A stretch of 64,000 nucleotides of DNA from Streptomyces sp. DH-12. GTDB lineage: Bacteria; Actinomycetota; Actinomycetes; Streptomycetales; Streptomycetaceae. Positions 1 to 7,970 of this stretch are shown piece by piece. The number at the start of each line of letters is the position of its first letter. Within the stretch, counting starts at the first letter, position 1. The position numbers and the translations under genes were made by a program. The notes below the pieces were generated by a model, which saw only the letters and a program-made list of their open reading frames with translations, did not search any database and had not been told where the DNA came from. The stretch lies in NCBI RefSeq assembly GCF_002899455.1, contig NZ_PPFB01000001.1, positions 6,263,501 to 6,327,500 on the forward strand, read 5' to 3'.

Positions 1-1
1 C

Positions 2-814
2 GCCCTGGTCGAACGGACGGCCAAGGAGGCGGGCGCCGACCGGCTGCACACGGTGGGCATCGGCGCGCCCGGCCTGATCGACCCCGCGACCGGCGAACTG
101 CGCGACTCCACGAGCCTGCCGGAGTGGCACCGGCGCCTGGTCGCCGTGCTCCAGGAACGGCTGCCCGAGGCCCGGGTCAGCGCGGAGAACGAGACCAACC
201 TCGCCGCGCTGGCCGAACAGCGCGACGGGGCGGCCCGCGACCGCGACACCTTCGTCCTCCTGTGGCTCGGCCACGGCACCGGCGCCGCCGTGATCCTCGA
301 CGGCGTCCTGCGCCGGGGCGCCTCCGGCGGCACCGGGGAGATCGGCTTCCTGCCCGTGCCGGGCACCCCGGGCCTGCCGTCGGCCACCGACTGCGCGGGC
401 GGCTTCCACTCCCTGGCCGGCGCCGCGGCGGTCGCGCGGCTCGCGGGCGAGTGCGGCGTCGCACCGGAACCCGGGGCCGAGCCGGAGGCGGCGGGTGCCG
501 TACGGGCGGCCGTCGCCGCACCCCGGCGTGCGGTGCACGCGCGCTTCCTCGACACCCTGGCCGACCGGGTCGCCGTGGGCGTCGCCGCCGTGGTCGCGCT
601 CCTCGACCCCGGGTGCGTGGTCCTGGGCGGCGAGATCGGACAGGCGGGCGGCGAGGCGCTGGCCGCGCGCGTCCACGACCGCCTGACGGCGTTGTCCCCG
701 CTCCCTGTCGACGTGCGGCCGAGCACCTTGGGCGGGGGAGCGGTGCTGCGCGGGGCGCTGCTCACGGCACGGGAGCGGGCTCAGGACGAGCTGTTCGGGG
801 TGCCGGGGCGGTGA
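2..814 (+). CDS. ROK-family transcriptional regulator, 5' truncated by window edge
   Basis: The reading frame is open from the first bases of the window, so the N-terminus, where a ROK regulator carries its winged helix, lies outside. What remains is the sugar-kinase-like ROK fold: GIGAPGLID, then ENETN, then the glycine-rich LGHGTGAAVILDG loop and a GGEIGQAGGEAL helix near the C-terminus. ROK kinases have a catalytic Asp in an ENDAN-type motif and a CxCGxxGC zinc site. Here the Asp is Glu (ENETN) and the zinc cluster is missing, leaving only a lone Cys in ATDCAGGFH. That fits a regulator which senses a sugar or sugar phosphate rather than an active kinase. A strong hairpin follows the gene. 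Confidence 0.85.
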   Translation, partial: ALVERTAKEAGADRLHTVGIGAPGLIDPATGELRDSTSLPEWHRRLVAVLQERLPEARVSAENETNLAALAEQRDGAARDRDTFVLLWLGHGTGAAVILDGVLRRGASGGTGEIGFLPVPGTPGLPSATDCAGGFHSLAGAAAVARLAGECGVAPEPGAEPEAAGAVRAAVAAPRRAVHARFLDTLADRVAVGVAAVVALLDPGCVVLGGEIGQAGGEALAARVHDRLTALSPLPVDVRPSTLGGGAVLRGALLTARERAQDELFGVPGR

Positions 815-972
815 CGGCGGGTGCGGCGGTGCGTCTGTCGGTGGGGGTGAGGCGCCGGCCGTGCGGGGTCGCTTCCGTTCGGCGGCGCTGTCCCCGCATC
901 GGCGGCGCCTGCGGCGCCGTACGCGACCCCGCTCCGCCGGGCCGGGCCGCCGGGCGCGTCCGGGTGTGGTGA

Positions 973-1014
973 GGCCCGGCGGCGGGCAAGGGCCGTCGTC
1001 ACCGCCGCCGGGCC
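973..1014 (+). terminator. Strong hairpin after the ROK gene
   Basis: A perfect 13-bp GC stem (973-985 paired with 1002-1014) encloses a 16-nt loop about 160 bp downstream of the ROK stop. There is no T-run, as is usual for Streptomyces terminators. The rest of the gap between the ROK gene and the riboswitch (815-1276) holds this hairpin and a DasR-box-like site. I see no gene in it. Confidence 0.55.
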
Positions 1015-1086
1015 GGTCCTGGAGGGGAGCCGGCGCCGTCCCGGTCCTGAGGGGCGCCGCTCCCGGTGAGGGTGGCTCGGACCCTA

Positions 1087-1109
1087 AAAGGACTAGACCA
1101 CTTAGTCAA
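1087..1109. promoter_or_regulatory. DasR-box (dre)-like operator, copy 1
   Basis: Bases 1087-1102 match the published DasR consensus A(G/C)TGGTCTAGACCA(G/C)T at about 13 of 16 positions, and the right half TAGACCACT is perfect. GACTA at 1091-1095 is inverted as TAGTC at 1103-1107. On the minus strand TTGACT, a 17-nt spacer and TAGGGT form a plausible promoter overlapping the box. An almost identical element lies at 14470. No chitin or GlcNAc gene lies immediately beside it, although a ROK gene is upstream. Assignment to DasR is inference; another GntR or TetR protein could bind. Confidence 0.5.
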
Positions 1110-1276
1110 GAGATGCGGACGGGTTCCCGGGGTGGCGGCAAGTGAGCGTACAGCCAGGGAAGTTGCGCGTCGCGCGACCCTTGGTGGCCGCCTCGTCGCC
1201 CTCTGTGACTCACGCCACACCACTCACCCGCGTGGCCGAGCCCCGGCCGTGGCAGACTGGGGCAGTACCAGTAGCA

Positions 1277-1403
1277 GCGCACTCCGGGGTCGGTGAAAGT
1301 CCGAACCGGCGGTTACAGTCCGCGACCCGGTCGCCTCCAGCGACCGGTTGACCAGGTGAAATTCCTGGACCGACGGTTAAAGTCCGGATGGGAGGCAGTG
1401 CGC
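1277..1403 (+). ncRNA. FMN riboswitch (RFN element)
   Basis: The sequence carries the conserved RFN blocks in order: CCGGGGTCGGTGAAAGTCC, then ACCGGCGGT with CAGTCCGCGA, a variable hairpin, CCAGGTGAAATTCCTGG, CCGACGGTTAAAGTCCGG and ATGGGAG. It is closed by a P1 stem of GCGCACT (1277-1283) with AGTGCGC (1397-1403). FMN binding to this aptamer class represses riboflavin genes. A small hairpin, CGCCC-TTC-GGGCG at 1440-1452, lies between the aptamer and the ribE ribosome site at 1535-1540 and may belong to the expression platform. It controls ribE and the coupled genes behind it. Confidence 0.97.
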
Positions 1404-1549
1404 GGCGGGCGGGCATCCATGCGCGCCGCCGTACCGGTTCGCCCTTCGGGCGTGCCCTGTCCGGCGTCGCTCCCGGTGTCCTCGCCCGTGATCCTGTCGT
1501 CATCGACAGCCCCGGAGTCCGTGCCCGAAGAGGCAGGAGGACCCGGGAA

Positions 1550-2164
1550 GTGTTCACCGGAATCGTCGAAGAGCTGGGTGAGGTCACCGCCGTCGAGACC
1601 CTCGACGACGCCTGTCGCTTCCGGCTGCGCGGCCCCCTCGTCACCCGGGGCGCCCGGCACGGAGACTCCATCGCCGTCAACGGCGTGTGCCTCACCGTCG
1701 TCGAGCACGAGGGCGACGAGTTCACCGCCGACGTCATGGCGGAGACCCTCGACCGCTCCAGCCTCGGCGTCCTCACCGTCGGCTCCCGCGTCAACCTCGA
1801 GCGGCCCACCGCCGTCGGCGACCGCCTCGGCGGCCACATCGTGCAGGGCCACGTCGACGGCACCGGCGAGATCCTCGAGCGCACCCCCTCCGAGCACTGG
1901 GAGATCGTCAGGATCTCCCTCCCCGCGGACCTGAGCCGCTACGTCGTGGAGAAGGGCTCCATCACCGTCGACGGCATCAGCCTCACCGTCGTCGACGCCG
2001 GATGCGACCACTTCACCGTCAGCCTCATCCCCACCACCCTCGCCCTGACCACCCTCGGCCTCAAGAAGCCCGGGGACCCGGTCAACCTCGAGGTGGACGT
2101 CATCGCCAAGTACGTCGAGCGGATGCTCGGCGACCGCGTCGCCGGTGAGGGGGCCTCCCGGTGA
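1550..2164 (+). CDS. ribE: Riboflavin synthase alpha subunit
   Basis: It dismutates two 6,7-dimethyl-8-ribityllumazine molecules to riboflavin plus the pyrimidinedione precursor, the last step of riboflavin synthesis. The 204-residue product begins FTGIVEELGEV, the family N-terminus, and shows the tandem lumazine-binding barrels: repeat 1 contains NGVCLTVV with DVMAETL, repeat 2 contains GHIVQGHVDGTG and then VDGISLTVV. The GTG at 1550 is chosen because MFTGIVEE is the universal start and AGGAGG lies at 1535-1540. A longer upstream frame would run into the riboswitch. Its stop overlaps the start of the next gene. It is regulated by the FMN riboswitch. Confidence 0.97.
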   Translation: MFTGIVEELGEVTAVETLDDACRFRLRGPLVTRGARHGDSIAVNGVCLTVVEHEGDEFTADVMAETLDRSSLGVLTVGSRVNLERPTAVGDRLGGHIVQGHVDGTGEILERTPSEHWEIVRISLPADLSRYVVEKGSITVDGISLTVVDAGCDHFTVSLIPTTLALTTLGLKKPGDPVNLEVDVIAKYVERMLGDRVAGEGASR

Positions 2165-2802
2165 ACTGGCTCAACTCCGAGGCCTTCACCCTGTTCGGCC
2201 AGCACATCAAGTGGTCGGACATGATCGGCAACGTGATCGGCCTGATCGGCCTCGCCCTCGGCTGGCGCCGCTCCCTGTGGACCTGGCCCGCCCAGTTCCT
2301 CTCCGGGCTCATCCTCTTCGCCGCGTTCGCCACCGCTCACCTCTCCGGCAGCGCCGGCAAGCAGGTCGTCGTCATGCTCGTCGCCGCCTGGGGCTTCCGG
2401 CAGTGGCAGCGCGGCCGGCAGCAGGCCCAGGACGGCTCCGTCGCCGTCCGGTTCGCCACCTGGCGCGAGCGGGGCGTGCTGTTCGCCGGGGCCGCCGTCG
2501 GCACCCTCGCCGTCGGGGGCCTCTTCACCGCCTACCCGTCCCTGTCCTGGGACCCCTGGCCGGACGCCTACATCTTCGTCGGCACGGTCGTCGCGATGTA
2601 CGCCCAGGCCCGCGGCATGGTCGAGTTCTGGTTCGCCTGGCTGCTCGTCGACCTCGTCGGCGTCCCGCTGAACTTCGCCAACGGCTTCGCCTTCTCCGGC
2701 TTCGTCTACGTCATCTACGGCGCACTCGTCCTGTGGGGCATGCGCGACTGGTGGCTGCGCACCCGCGAGGCGCGGCCCGCACCGGAAGGAGCGCCGGCAT
2801 GA
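2161..2802 (+). CDS. ribM: PnuC-family riboflavin transporter, RibM-like
   Basis: A 213-residue integral membrane protein of the PnuC family with about seven hydrophobic segments. It starts NWLNSEAFTLFGQHIKWSD and contains GNVIGLIGLALGWRRS and WPAQFLSGLILF. PnuC proteins carry nicotinamide riboside, but actinobacterial members inside rib operons (RibM of Corynebacterium and Streptomyces davawensis) carry riboflavin and analogues by facilitated diffusion. The position between ribE and ribBA, downstream of an FMN riboswitch, makes riboflavin the likely substrate. The start GTG overlaps the ribE stop (GTGA), and its own stop overlaps the ribBA start (ATGA), so translation is probably coupled. 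Confidence 0.9.
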   Translation: MNWLNSEAFTLFGQHIKWSDMIGNVIGLIGLALGWRRSLWTWPAQFLSGLILFAAFATAHLSGSAGKQVVVMLVAAWGFRQWQRGRQQAQDGSVAVRFATWRERGVLFAGAAVGTLAVGGLFTAYPSLSWDPWPDAYIFVGTVVAMYAQARGMVEFWFAWLLVDLVGVPLNFANGFAFSGFVYVIYGALVLWGMRDWWLRTREARPAPEGAPA

Positions 2803-4169
2803 GCGCCCACCCGTCACCCGCCACCACCCCGAACGAGGCTCCCCCGGAGCGGAAGGCCTGGGGGGACCCCCGTCGCGCCGCCCCCTCGATCCCGCCGACC
2901 CTGTACGACACCGAGGACCTCGGCCTCCGGCTCGACCCCGTCGAGCAGGCGATCGCCGACATCGCCGCCGGCCGCCCCGTGGTGGTCGTCGACGACGAGA
3001 ACCGGGAGAACGAGGGCGACCTGATCGTCGCCGCCGAGAAGGCGACCGAGGAGATCGTCGCCTTCATGATGACCGAGTGCCGCGGCATGATCTGCGCCCC
3101 CATGACGGGCGAGGAGCTCGACCGGCTGGACATCCCGCAGATGGTGGCGCAGAACACCGAGTCGATGCGGACCGCGTTCACCGTCACCGTCGACGGCTCC
3201 GCCGCCCACGGGGTGACCACCGGCATCTCCGCCTCCGACCGGGCCACCACGCTCCGGCTGCTGGCCTGCGGCACCGCCGCACCGGACGACTTCGTCCGCC
3301 CCGGCCACATCTTCCCGCTGCGCGCCCGTCCCGGCGGCGTGCTCGAGCGCGACGGCCACACCGAGGCCGCCGTCGACCTGGCCCGCCTCGCGGGACTGCG
3401 CCCGGCCGGCGCCATCGTGGAGATCGCCGGCGAGGACGGCCGCATGCTGCGCCTGCCCGAACTGGTGCCCTTCGCCCGCAAGCACGGCCTGTCGATCATC
3501 TCCATCGAGGACCTGATCGCCTACCGCCGCGGCAGCGAGCCCACCGTCCGCCGCGAGGCCGAGGTGCGGCTGCCCACCTCCCACGGCACCTTCACCGCGT
3601 ACGGCTTCCGCTCCACCGTCGACGGCGTCGAGCACGTCGCCCTGGTGCACGGCGACCTCGGCGACGGCGAGGACGTCCTCGTGCGCATGCACTCCGAATG
3701 CCTCACCGGGGACGTCTTCGGCTCCCGGCGCTGCGACTGCGGCCCCCAGCTCGACGCCTCCCTGGACCGCATCCAGGCCGAGGGCCGGGGCGTCGTCGTC
3801 TACCTGCGCGGCCACGAGGGACGCGGCATCGGCCTGATGTCCAAGCTGCGCGCCTACGAACTGCAGGAGCGCGGCCGCGACACCCTCGACGCCAACCTCG
3901 AACTCGGCCTGCCCGCCGACGCCCGCGACTACGCCGCGGGCGCGCGGATCCTCGCCGACCTGGGCGTCCGCAGCGTCCGCCTGATGACCAACAACCCCGA
4001 CAAGTCCGACGCGCTCGCCCGCCACGGCATCGACGTCCGCCGGCGCGAGCCGATGCCCGTCACCGCGAGCGAGCACAACCTCCGCTACCTGCGCACCAAG
4101 CGGGACCGGATGGGCCACGACCTGCCCTGGCTGGACACGCCGACCGTGCCCGCCTGCGGCAACCAGTGA
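2799..4169 (+). CDS. ribBA: Bifunctional 3,4-dihydroxy-2-butanone-4-phosphate synthase / GTP cyclohydrolase II
   Basis: This 456-residue fusion supplies both precursors of lumazine. The N-terminal RibB domain (about residues 45-245) has the acidic metal loop DDENRENEGDL and HTEAAVDLARLAG. The C-terminal GTP cyclohydrolase II (about 250-450) has the zinc cysteines in HSECLTGDVFGSRRCDCGPQ, followed by RGHEGRGIGL. ATG 2799 is chosen because it overlaps the ribM stop and follows GGAAGGA. Residues about 13-25 (EAPPERKAWGDPRR) are encoded by a CTCCCCC...GGGGGGACCCCC element that resembles an insertion in hisG (see findings). This extra N-terminal tail precedes the conserved fold. Confidence 0.96.
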   Translation: MSAHPSPATTPNEAPPERKAWGDPRRAAPSIPPTLYDTEDLGLRLDPVEQAIADIAAGRPVVVVDDENRENEGDLIVAAEKATEEIVAFMMTECRGMICAPMTGEELDRLDIPQMVAQNTESMRTAFTVTVDGSAAHGVTTGISASDRATTLRLLACGTAAPDDFVRPGHIFPLRARPGGVLERDGHTEAAVDLARLAGLRPAGAIVEIAGEDGRMLRLPELVPFARKHGLSIISIEDLIAYRRGSEPTVRREAEVRLPTSHGTFTAYGFRSTVDGVEHVALVHGDLGDGEDVLVRMHSECLTGDVFGSRRCDCGPQLDASLDRIQAEGRGVVVYLRGHEGRGIGLMSKLRAYELQERGRDTLDANLELGLPADARDYAAGARILADLGVRSVRLMTNNPDKSDALARHGIDVRRREPMPVTASEHNLRYLRTKRDRMGHDLPWLDTPTVPACGNQ

Positions 4170-4188
4170 GAGAACCACGAGGAGAGAC

Positions 4189-4674
4189 GTGAGCGGCAAG
4201 GGTGCACCGGAGCTGACCGTACGCAATGTGGGTGACCTGCGGGTCGCCGTCGTCGCGGCACAGTGGCACGAGAAGGTGATGGACGGACTGGTGGACGGCG
4301 CCCTGCGCGCCCTGCACGACCTGGGCATCGACGAGCCGACCCTGCTCAGGGTCCCCGGCAGCTGGGAACTGCCCGTCGTCGCCAAGGTGCTGGCCGGCCG
4401 GGGCTACGACGCGATCGTCGCCCTCGGCGTCGTCATCCGGGGCGGCACACCCCACTTCGACTACGTGTGCCAGGGCGTCACCCAGGGGCTCACCCAGGTG
4501 TCCGTCGACACCGGCGTCCCCGTGGGCTTCGGCGTCCTCACGTGCGACGACGAACAGCAGGCCCTGGACCGCGCCGGACTGCCCGGCTCCCGCGAGGACA
4601 AGGGGCACGAGGCGGTCACCGCGGCCGTCGCCACCGCCGCCTGCCTGCGCTCGGTGTCCGAACCCTGGCGGTGA
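4189..4674 (+). CDS. ribH: 6,7-dimethyl-8-ribityllumazine synthase
   Basis: It condenses 5-amino-6-ribitylaminouracil with dihydroxybutanone phosphate to give the substrate of RibE. The 161 residues include VVAAQWHEKVMDGLVDGA, VPGSWELPVVAK, ALGVVIRGGTPHFDYVC (substrate-binding stretch with the catalytic His region) and VPVGFGVLTCDDEQQALDRAG, all typical of the icosahedral synthase. GTG 4189 follows AGGAGAG by a few bases and begins 19 bp after the ribBA stop. It is the last rib gene. The his genes follow after a 34-bp gap. Confidence 0.97.
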   Translation: MSGKGAPELTVRNVGDLRVAVVAAQWHEKVMDGLVDGALRALHDLGIDEPTLLRVPGSWELPVVAKVLAGRGYDAIVALGVVIRGGTPHFDYVCQGVTQGLTQVSVDTGVPVGFGVLTCDDEQQALDRAGLPGSREDKGHEAVTAAVATAACLRSVSEPWR

Positions 4675-4708
4675 GCAGTCCCCGTCACCGCGTAGGGTAA
4701 GGACCACC

Positions 4709-4981
4709 ATGTCCAAGAAGACGTTCGAGGAGCTCTTCACCGAGCTCCAGCACAAGGCCGCCCACGGGGACCCCGCCACCTCCCGCACCGCCGAGCTGGT
4801 GGGCAAGGGCGTCCATGCCATCGGCAAGAAGGTCGTCGAGGAGGCCGCCGAGGTCTGGATGGCCGCCGAGTACGAGGGCAAGGAGGCGGCCGCCGAGGAG
4901 ATCTCGCAGCTGCTGTACCACGTCCAGGTGATGATGGTCGCCCGCGGCATCTCCCTCGACGACGTCTACGCCCACCTGTAA
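4709..4981 (+). CDS. hisE: Phosphoribosyl-ATP pyrophosphatase
   Basis: It carries out the second step of histidine synthesis, hydrolysing phosphoribosyl-ATP to phosphoribosyl-AMP. The 90-residue all-helical MazG-fold protein has FEELFTELQHKA, then KKVVEEAAEVWMAAEYEG with the metal-binding acidic residues, and ends ISLDDVYAHL. The short gap upstream contains TAGGGT at 4693-4698, a possible -10 box, so hisEG may also have their own promoter besides read-through from the rib operon. The stop is 47 bp before hisG, and the two are likely cotranscribed. Confidence 0.96.
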   Translation: MSKKTFEELFTELQHKAAHGDPATSRTAELVGKGVHAIGKKVVEEAAEVWMAAEYEGKEAAAEEISQLLYHVQVMMVARGISLDDVYAHL

Positions 4982-5028
4982 GAAGCCCTGCCCCACCCCA
5001 CCCGTTCCAAGCGAAGGAAGCCGACCTC

Positions 5029-5913
5029 ATGCTGCGCATCGCCGTCCCCAACAAGGGTTCCCTGTCAGGACCTGCGGCGGAGATGCTGCATGAGGCCGGC
5101 TACCGGCAGCGCAGGGAGTCCAAGGAACTGCGGATCGTCGACCCGGTCAACGAGGTCGAGTTCTTCTACCTCCGCCCCCGCGACATCGCGATCTACGTCG
5201 CCTCCGGCCAGTTGGACATCGGCATCACCGGCCGTGACCTGCTGATCGACTCCGGAGCCGACGCCGAGGAGATCCTCCCGCTCGGTTTCGCCCGCTCCAC
5301 CTTCCGCTACGCCGCCAAGCCCGGCACCATCACCGGGGCCGGCGACCTCGCCGGCAAGACCGTCGCCACCTCCTACGAGGGCATCGTCGCCGCGCACCTC
5401 GCCGAGCACGGCATCGACGCCTCCGTCGTCCACCTCGACGGCGCCGTGGAGACCGCCATCCAGCTCGGCGTCGCCCAGGTCATCGCGGACGTCGTGGAGA
5501 CCGGCACCTCGATGCGCAACGCCGGCCTCGAGGTCGTCGGCGACCCGATCATGACCTCCGAGGCCGTGGTCATCCTCCCCCGGGCTCGGACACACTCGGC
5601 CGGGGGGACCCCCACCACCGGCGCGGACGGCGAGGAGCCCAAGGTGCAGCAGTTCCTGCGCCGCCTCCAGGGCGTCCTGGTCGCCCGCACGTACGTGATG
5701 ATGGACTACGACTGCCGGGTCGAGCAGCTGGAGAAGGCCGTCGCGCTGACCCCCGGCCTGGAGTCCCCGACCGTCTCGCCGCTGCACAACGAGGGCTGGG
5801 TCGCCGTCCGGGCGATGGTGCCCTCCAAGGACGCGCAGCGGATCATGGACGACCTGTACGACATCGGGGCCCGCGCCATCCTCACCACAGCGATCCACGC
5901 CTGCCGTCTGTGA
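5029..5913 (+). CDS. hisG: ATP phosphoribosyltransferase (long form)
   Basis: It catalyses the first, feedback-inhibited step of histidine synthesis, joining ATP and PRPP. The protein begins MLRIAVPNKGSLSGPAAEML, has DIAIYVASGQLDIGITGRDL in the periplasmic-binding-like fold, TGTSMRNAGLEVVGD for PRPP binding, and a C-terminal ACT-like regulatory domain (SPTVSPLHNEGWVAVRAMV). Its 294 residues are about a dozen longer than usual. The excess lies around residues 185-200 (RARTHSAGGTPTTG) and is encoded by the repeat-like tract 5573-5613 ending GGGGGGACCCCC. That insertion falls in a surface segment before KVQQFLRRLQ. ATG 5029 is preceded by AAGGAAG. Confidence 0.96.
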   Translation: MLRIAVPNKGSLSGPAAEMLHEAGYRQRRESKELRIVDPVNEVEFFYLRPRDIAIYVASGQLDIGITGRDLLIDSGADAEEILPLGFARSTFRYAAKPGTITGAGDLAGKTVATSYEGIVAAHLAEHGIDASVVHLDGAVETAIQLGVAQVIADVVETGTSMRNAGLEVVGDPIMTSEAVVILPRARTHSAGGTPTTGADGEEPKVQQFLRRLQGVLVARTYVMMDYDCRVEQLEKAVALTPGLESPTVSPLHNEGWVAVRAMVPSKDAQRIMDDLYDIGARAILTTAIHACRL

Positions 5914-5933
5914 CCGGGCAGGGAGGAACCGTC

Positions 5934-6395
5934 ATGTCCGGCACCGAGCTTCCCGAGCTGCCCGTCACCTTCCGGCCCGGCCGCACCCGTGCCGTGCTGC
6001 TCTCCGCGGGCGTCGCGCTGTTCGTCGTCGTCAGCCTGATCGGGCTGCTCCTGAGCGGGCTCGGCCCGGGGGAGCGGGTCAGCTTCGTGTTCACCGCCGC
6101 GCTGCTGGCCGGTGTGCTGTTCCTGCTGGCCCGGCCGAAGATCGTCGCCGACGAGGCGGGCGTCACGGTCGTCAACATCGTGCACCGGCGCCGCCTCGAG
6201 TGGGCGGAGATCCTTCAGGTGAACCTCCGCTCGGGTGACGCCTGGGTGTTCCTCGACCTCAGCGACGGCACCACCCTGCCCGCGCTCGGCATCCAGCCGG
6301 GTATCGCCAGGCAGCGCGCCGTCGCCGACGCCCGCGTCCTGCGGGCCCTCGCCGAGGCGCACTCCGCGCCCGAGGCCGAGACGCCCCGCGACTGA
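5934..6395 (+). CDS. PH-domain (bPH-like) membrane protein
   Basis: A 153-residue protein with two adjacent hydrophobic segments (about residues 21-44 and 50-65) followed by a small beta-rich domain containing KIVADEAGVTVVNIVHRRRL, WAEILQVNL and DGTTLPALGIQ. This is the layout of bacterial low-molecular-weight PH-domain proteins common in actinobacteria. Its function is not known. An upstream GTG at 5910 overlaps the hisG stop, but ATG 5934 is preceded at the right distance by GGGAGGA (5921-5927), so it is preferred. It probably shares the hisEG transcript. Confidence 0.85.
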   Translation: MSGTELPELPVTFRPGRTRAVLLSAGVALFVVVSLIGLLLSGLGPGERVSFVFTAALLAGVLFLLARPKIVADEAGVTVVNIVHRRRLEWAEILQVNLRSGDAWVFLDLSDGTTLPALGIQPGIARQRAVADARVLRALAEAHSAPEAETPRD

Positions 6396-6457
6396 CCCCG
6401 GCCGGCCCGCCGCTCCGTCCGGACCCGCCGCGGCGGCCCCCGTCTTGATTAATCTGT

Positions 6458-6490
6458 GGGGCGGAGGCGCGCCGACAGCGCCTCCGCCCC
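6458..6490 (+). terminator. 13-bp perfect hairpin between PH-domain gene and CNNM gene
   Basis: GGGGCGGAGGCGC at 6458-6470 pairs perfectly with 6478-6490 across a 7-nt loop. It could end the rib-his transcript. It also sits in the 243-bp leader of the downstream CNNM gene, just after an AT-rich TTGATTAATCT stretch (6445-6455), so an attenuator role for that gene is possible. No known metal riboswitch core was recognised. Confidence 0.5.
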
Positions 6491-6638
6491 TGCCGCCCGC
6501 GCGGTGCGCCGAGGGGCCCCAGCTATCCGAGGAGTGACCCTCTCCGGCGATGGACGGATCCTCCTGCAGTACCTGCGCCGCTCCCTGCCGGCACAGCGCC
6601 CGTCTCCCGGTGGGCGCGCACGCGGAGGCGGCGGCGTC

Positions 6639-7970
6639 ATGAGCACCCCTCTGCTGCTCCTCGCAGCCGCCTTCCTGCTGATCCTGGCCAACGGCTTCTT
6701 CGTGGCCGCCGAGTTCGGCCTGGTCACCGTCGAGCGGGCGGACGCCGAGGAGGCCGCCGCGGGCGGCGACCGGCACGCCCGCCGGGTCGTCGCGTCCCTG
6801 CGTGAACTGTCCTTCCAGCTCTCCGGCACCCAGCTCGGCATCACCCTCACCTCCCTGGTGGTCGGCATGCTCGCCGAACCGGCCCTCGCCGCGCTGCTGG
6901 ACGCCCCGCTCACCGGCGCCGGGACACCGGCGGGCGCGGTCCCCGGCGTGTCCGTGGTGATCGGCATGCTGCTCGCGTCCGCCGTGCAGATGGTGATCGG
7001 CGAACTCGTGCCGAAGAACTGGGCGGTGTCCCGGCCGATGCAGGTCGCGCGCTTCGTCGCCGGTCCGCAGCACGCGTTCGCCCGCCTGTTCCGCCCGGTC
7101 ATCGCCGGGCTGAACGCCGTGGCCAACCGGCTGGTGCGGGCCATGGGCGTCGAGCCCGCCGAGGAGCTCGCCTCCGCCCGCACCCCCGGCGAACTGGTCT
7201 TCCTGGCCCGGCACTCGGCCCGCGCGGGCGCCCTGGAGCAGGACACGGCGGACCTCTTCGTCCGCACCCTGTCGCTGGGCGAGCTGACCGCCCAGCACGT
7301 CATGACCCCGCGCGTGCGGGTCAGCGCCCTCCAGGCGTCCGCGACCGCCGAGGACGTGGTCAACCTGACCCGCGCCACCGGCCTGTCCCGCTTCCCCGTC
7401 TACCGGGAACGGATCGACGAGATCGCCGGCATGGTCCACCTCAAGGACGCCCTCGCGGTCCCCGCGCACGAGCGGCTGCGCACCCCGGCCGGCCGCATCG
7501 CCCGCCCGGCGCTGCTGGTCCCCGAGACCCTGCCGGTGCGCCCGCTGCTCACCCGGCTGCGCAGCGAGCAGCCCATCGCGGTCGTCGTCGACGAGTACGG
7601 CGGCACCGCCGGCGTGGTCACCCTGGAGGACATCGTCGAGGAGATCGTCGGCGAGGTGCGCGACGAGCACGACGGACAGGACGTGCCGGAACTCGCCCCC
7701 GCCCCGCCGGAGGACGGCGACCCGGCCTGGGACGTCGACGGCGGCGCCCGGATCGACACCCTGCGCCGGGCCGGGCTGGAGGTCCCCGAGGGCCCCTACG
7801 AGACGGTGGCCGGCCTGGTCGCCGACGCGCTCGGCCGGATCCCGGCCGTGGGGGACCGCGCGGAACTGCCCGGCTGGCGGCTGTCCGTGCACCGCGTCGA
7901 GCACTACCGCGCGGAACGGGTCCGCCTGGTCCGTACGGCCCGGCTGCCCGTGGCGGAGGCCGCCGGATGA
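6639..7970 (+). CDS. CNNM/CorC-type transporter-associated protein (DUF21-CBS-CorC)
   Basis: 443 residues. The DUF21 (CNNM) membrane domain spans about 1-190 with the signature LILANGFFVAAEFGLVTVER and IGELVPKNWAV. A CBS pair follows (about 215-330; MTPRVRVSALQ, FPVYRERIDEIAGMVHLKD, VVDEYGGTAGVVTLEDIVEE), then a C-terminal CorC/HlyC domain (about 355-440). The family is linked to Mg2+/Co2+ efflux or homeostasis, and older hemolysin names are misleading. ATG 6639 follows GGAGGCGGCGG. The stop overlaps the next gene (ATGA), which encodes a paralogue, so the two probably form a heteromer or a coupled pair. Confidence 0.93.
   Translation: MSTPLLLLAAAFLLILANGFFVAAEFGLVTVERADAEEAAAGGDRHARRVVASLRELSFQLSGTQLGITLTSLVVGMLAEPALAALLDAPLTGAGTPAGAVPGVSVVIGMLLASAVQMVIGELVPKNWAVSRPMQVARFVAGPQHAFARLFRPVIAGLNAVANRLVRAMGVEPAEELASARTPGELVFLARHSARAGALEQDTADLFVRTLSLGELTAQHVMTPRVRVSALQASATAEDVVNLTRATGLSRFPVYRERIDEIAGMVHLKDALAVPAHERLRTPAGRIARPALLVPETLPVRPLLTRLRSEQPIAVVVDEYGGTAGVVTLEDIVEEIVGEVRDEHDGQDVPELAPAPPEDGDPAWDVDGGARIDTLRRAGLEVPEGPYETVAGLVADALGRIPAVGDRAELPGWRLSVHRVEHYRAERVRLVRTARLPVAEAAG

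Noticed and set aside
1110..1276. Chitinase remnants beside the DasR-like boxes
   Set aside because: No chitin-binding or GH18/GH19 motif (such as DGxDxDxE) is visible in any frame near 1090 or 14470. Only the operator-like element remains.
6396..6638. M-box or ydaO-type riboswitch before the CNNM genes
   Set aside because: The conserved core strings of these classes are not present. Only a hairpin can be supported.
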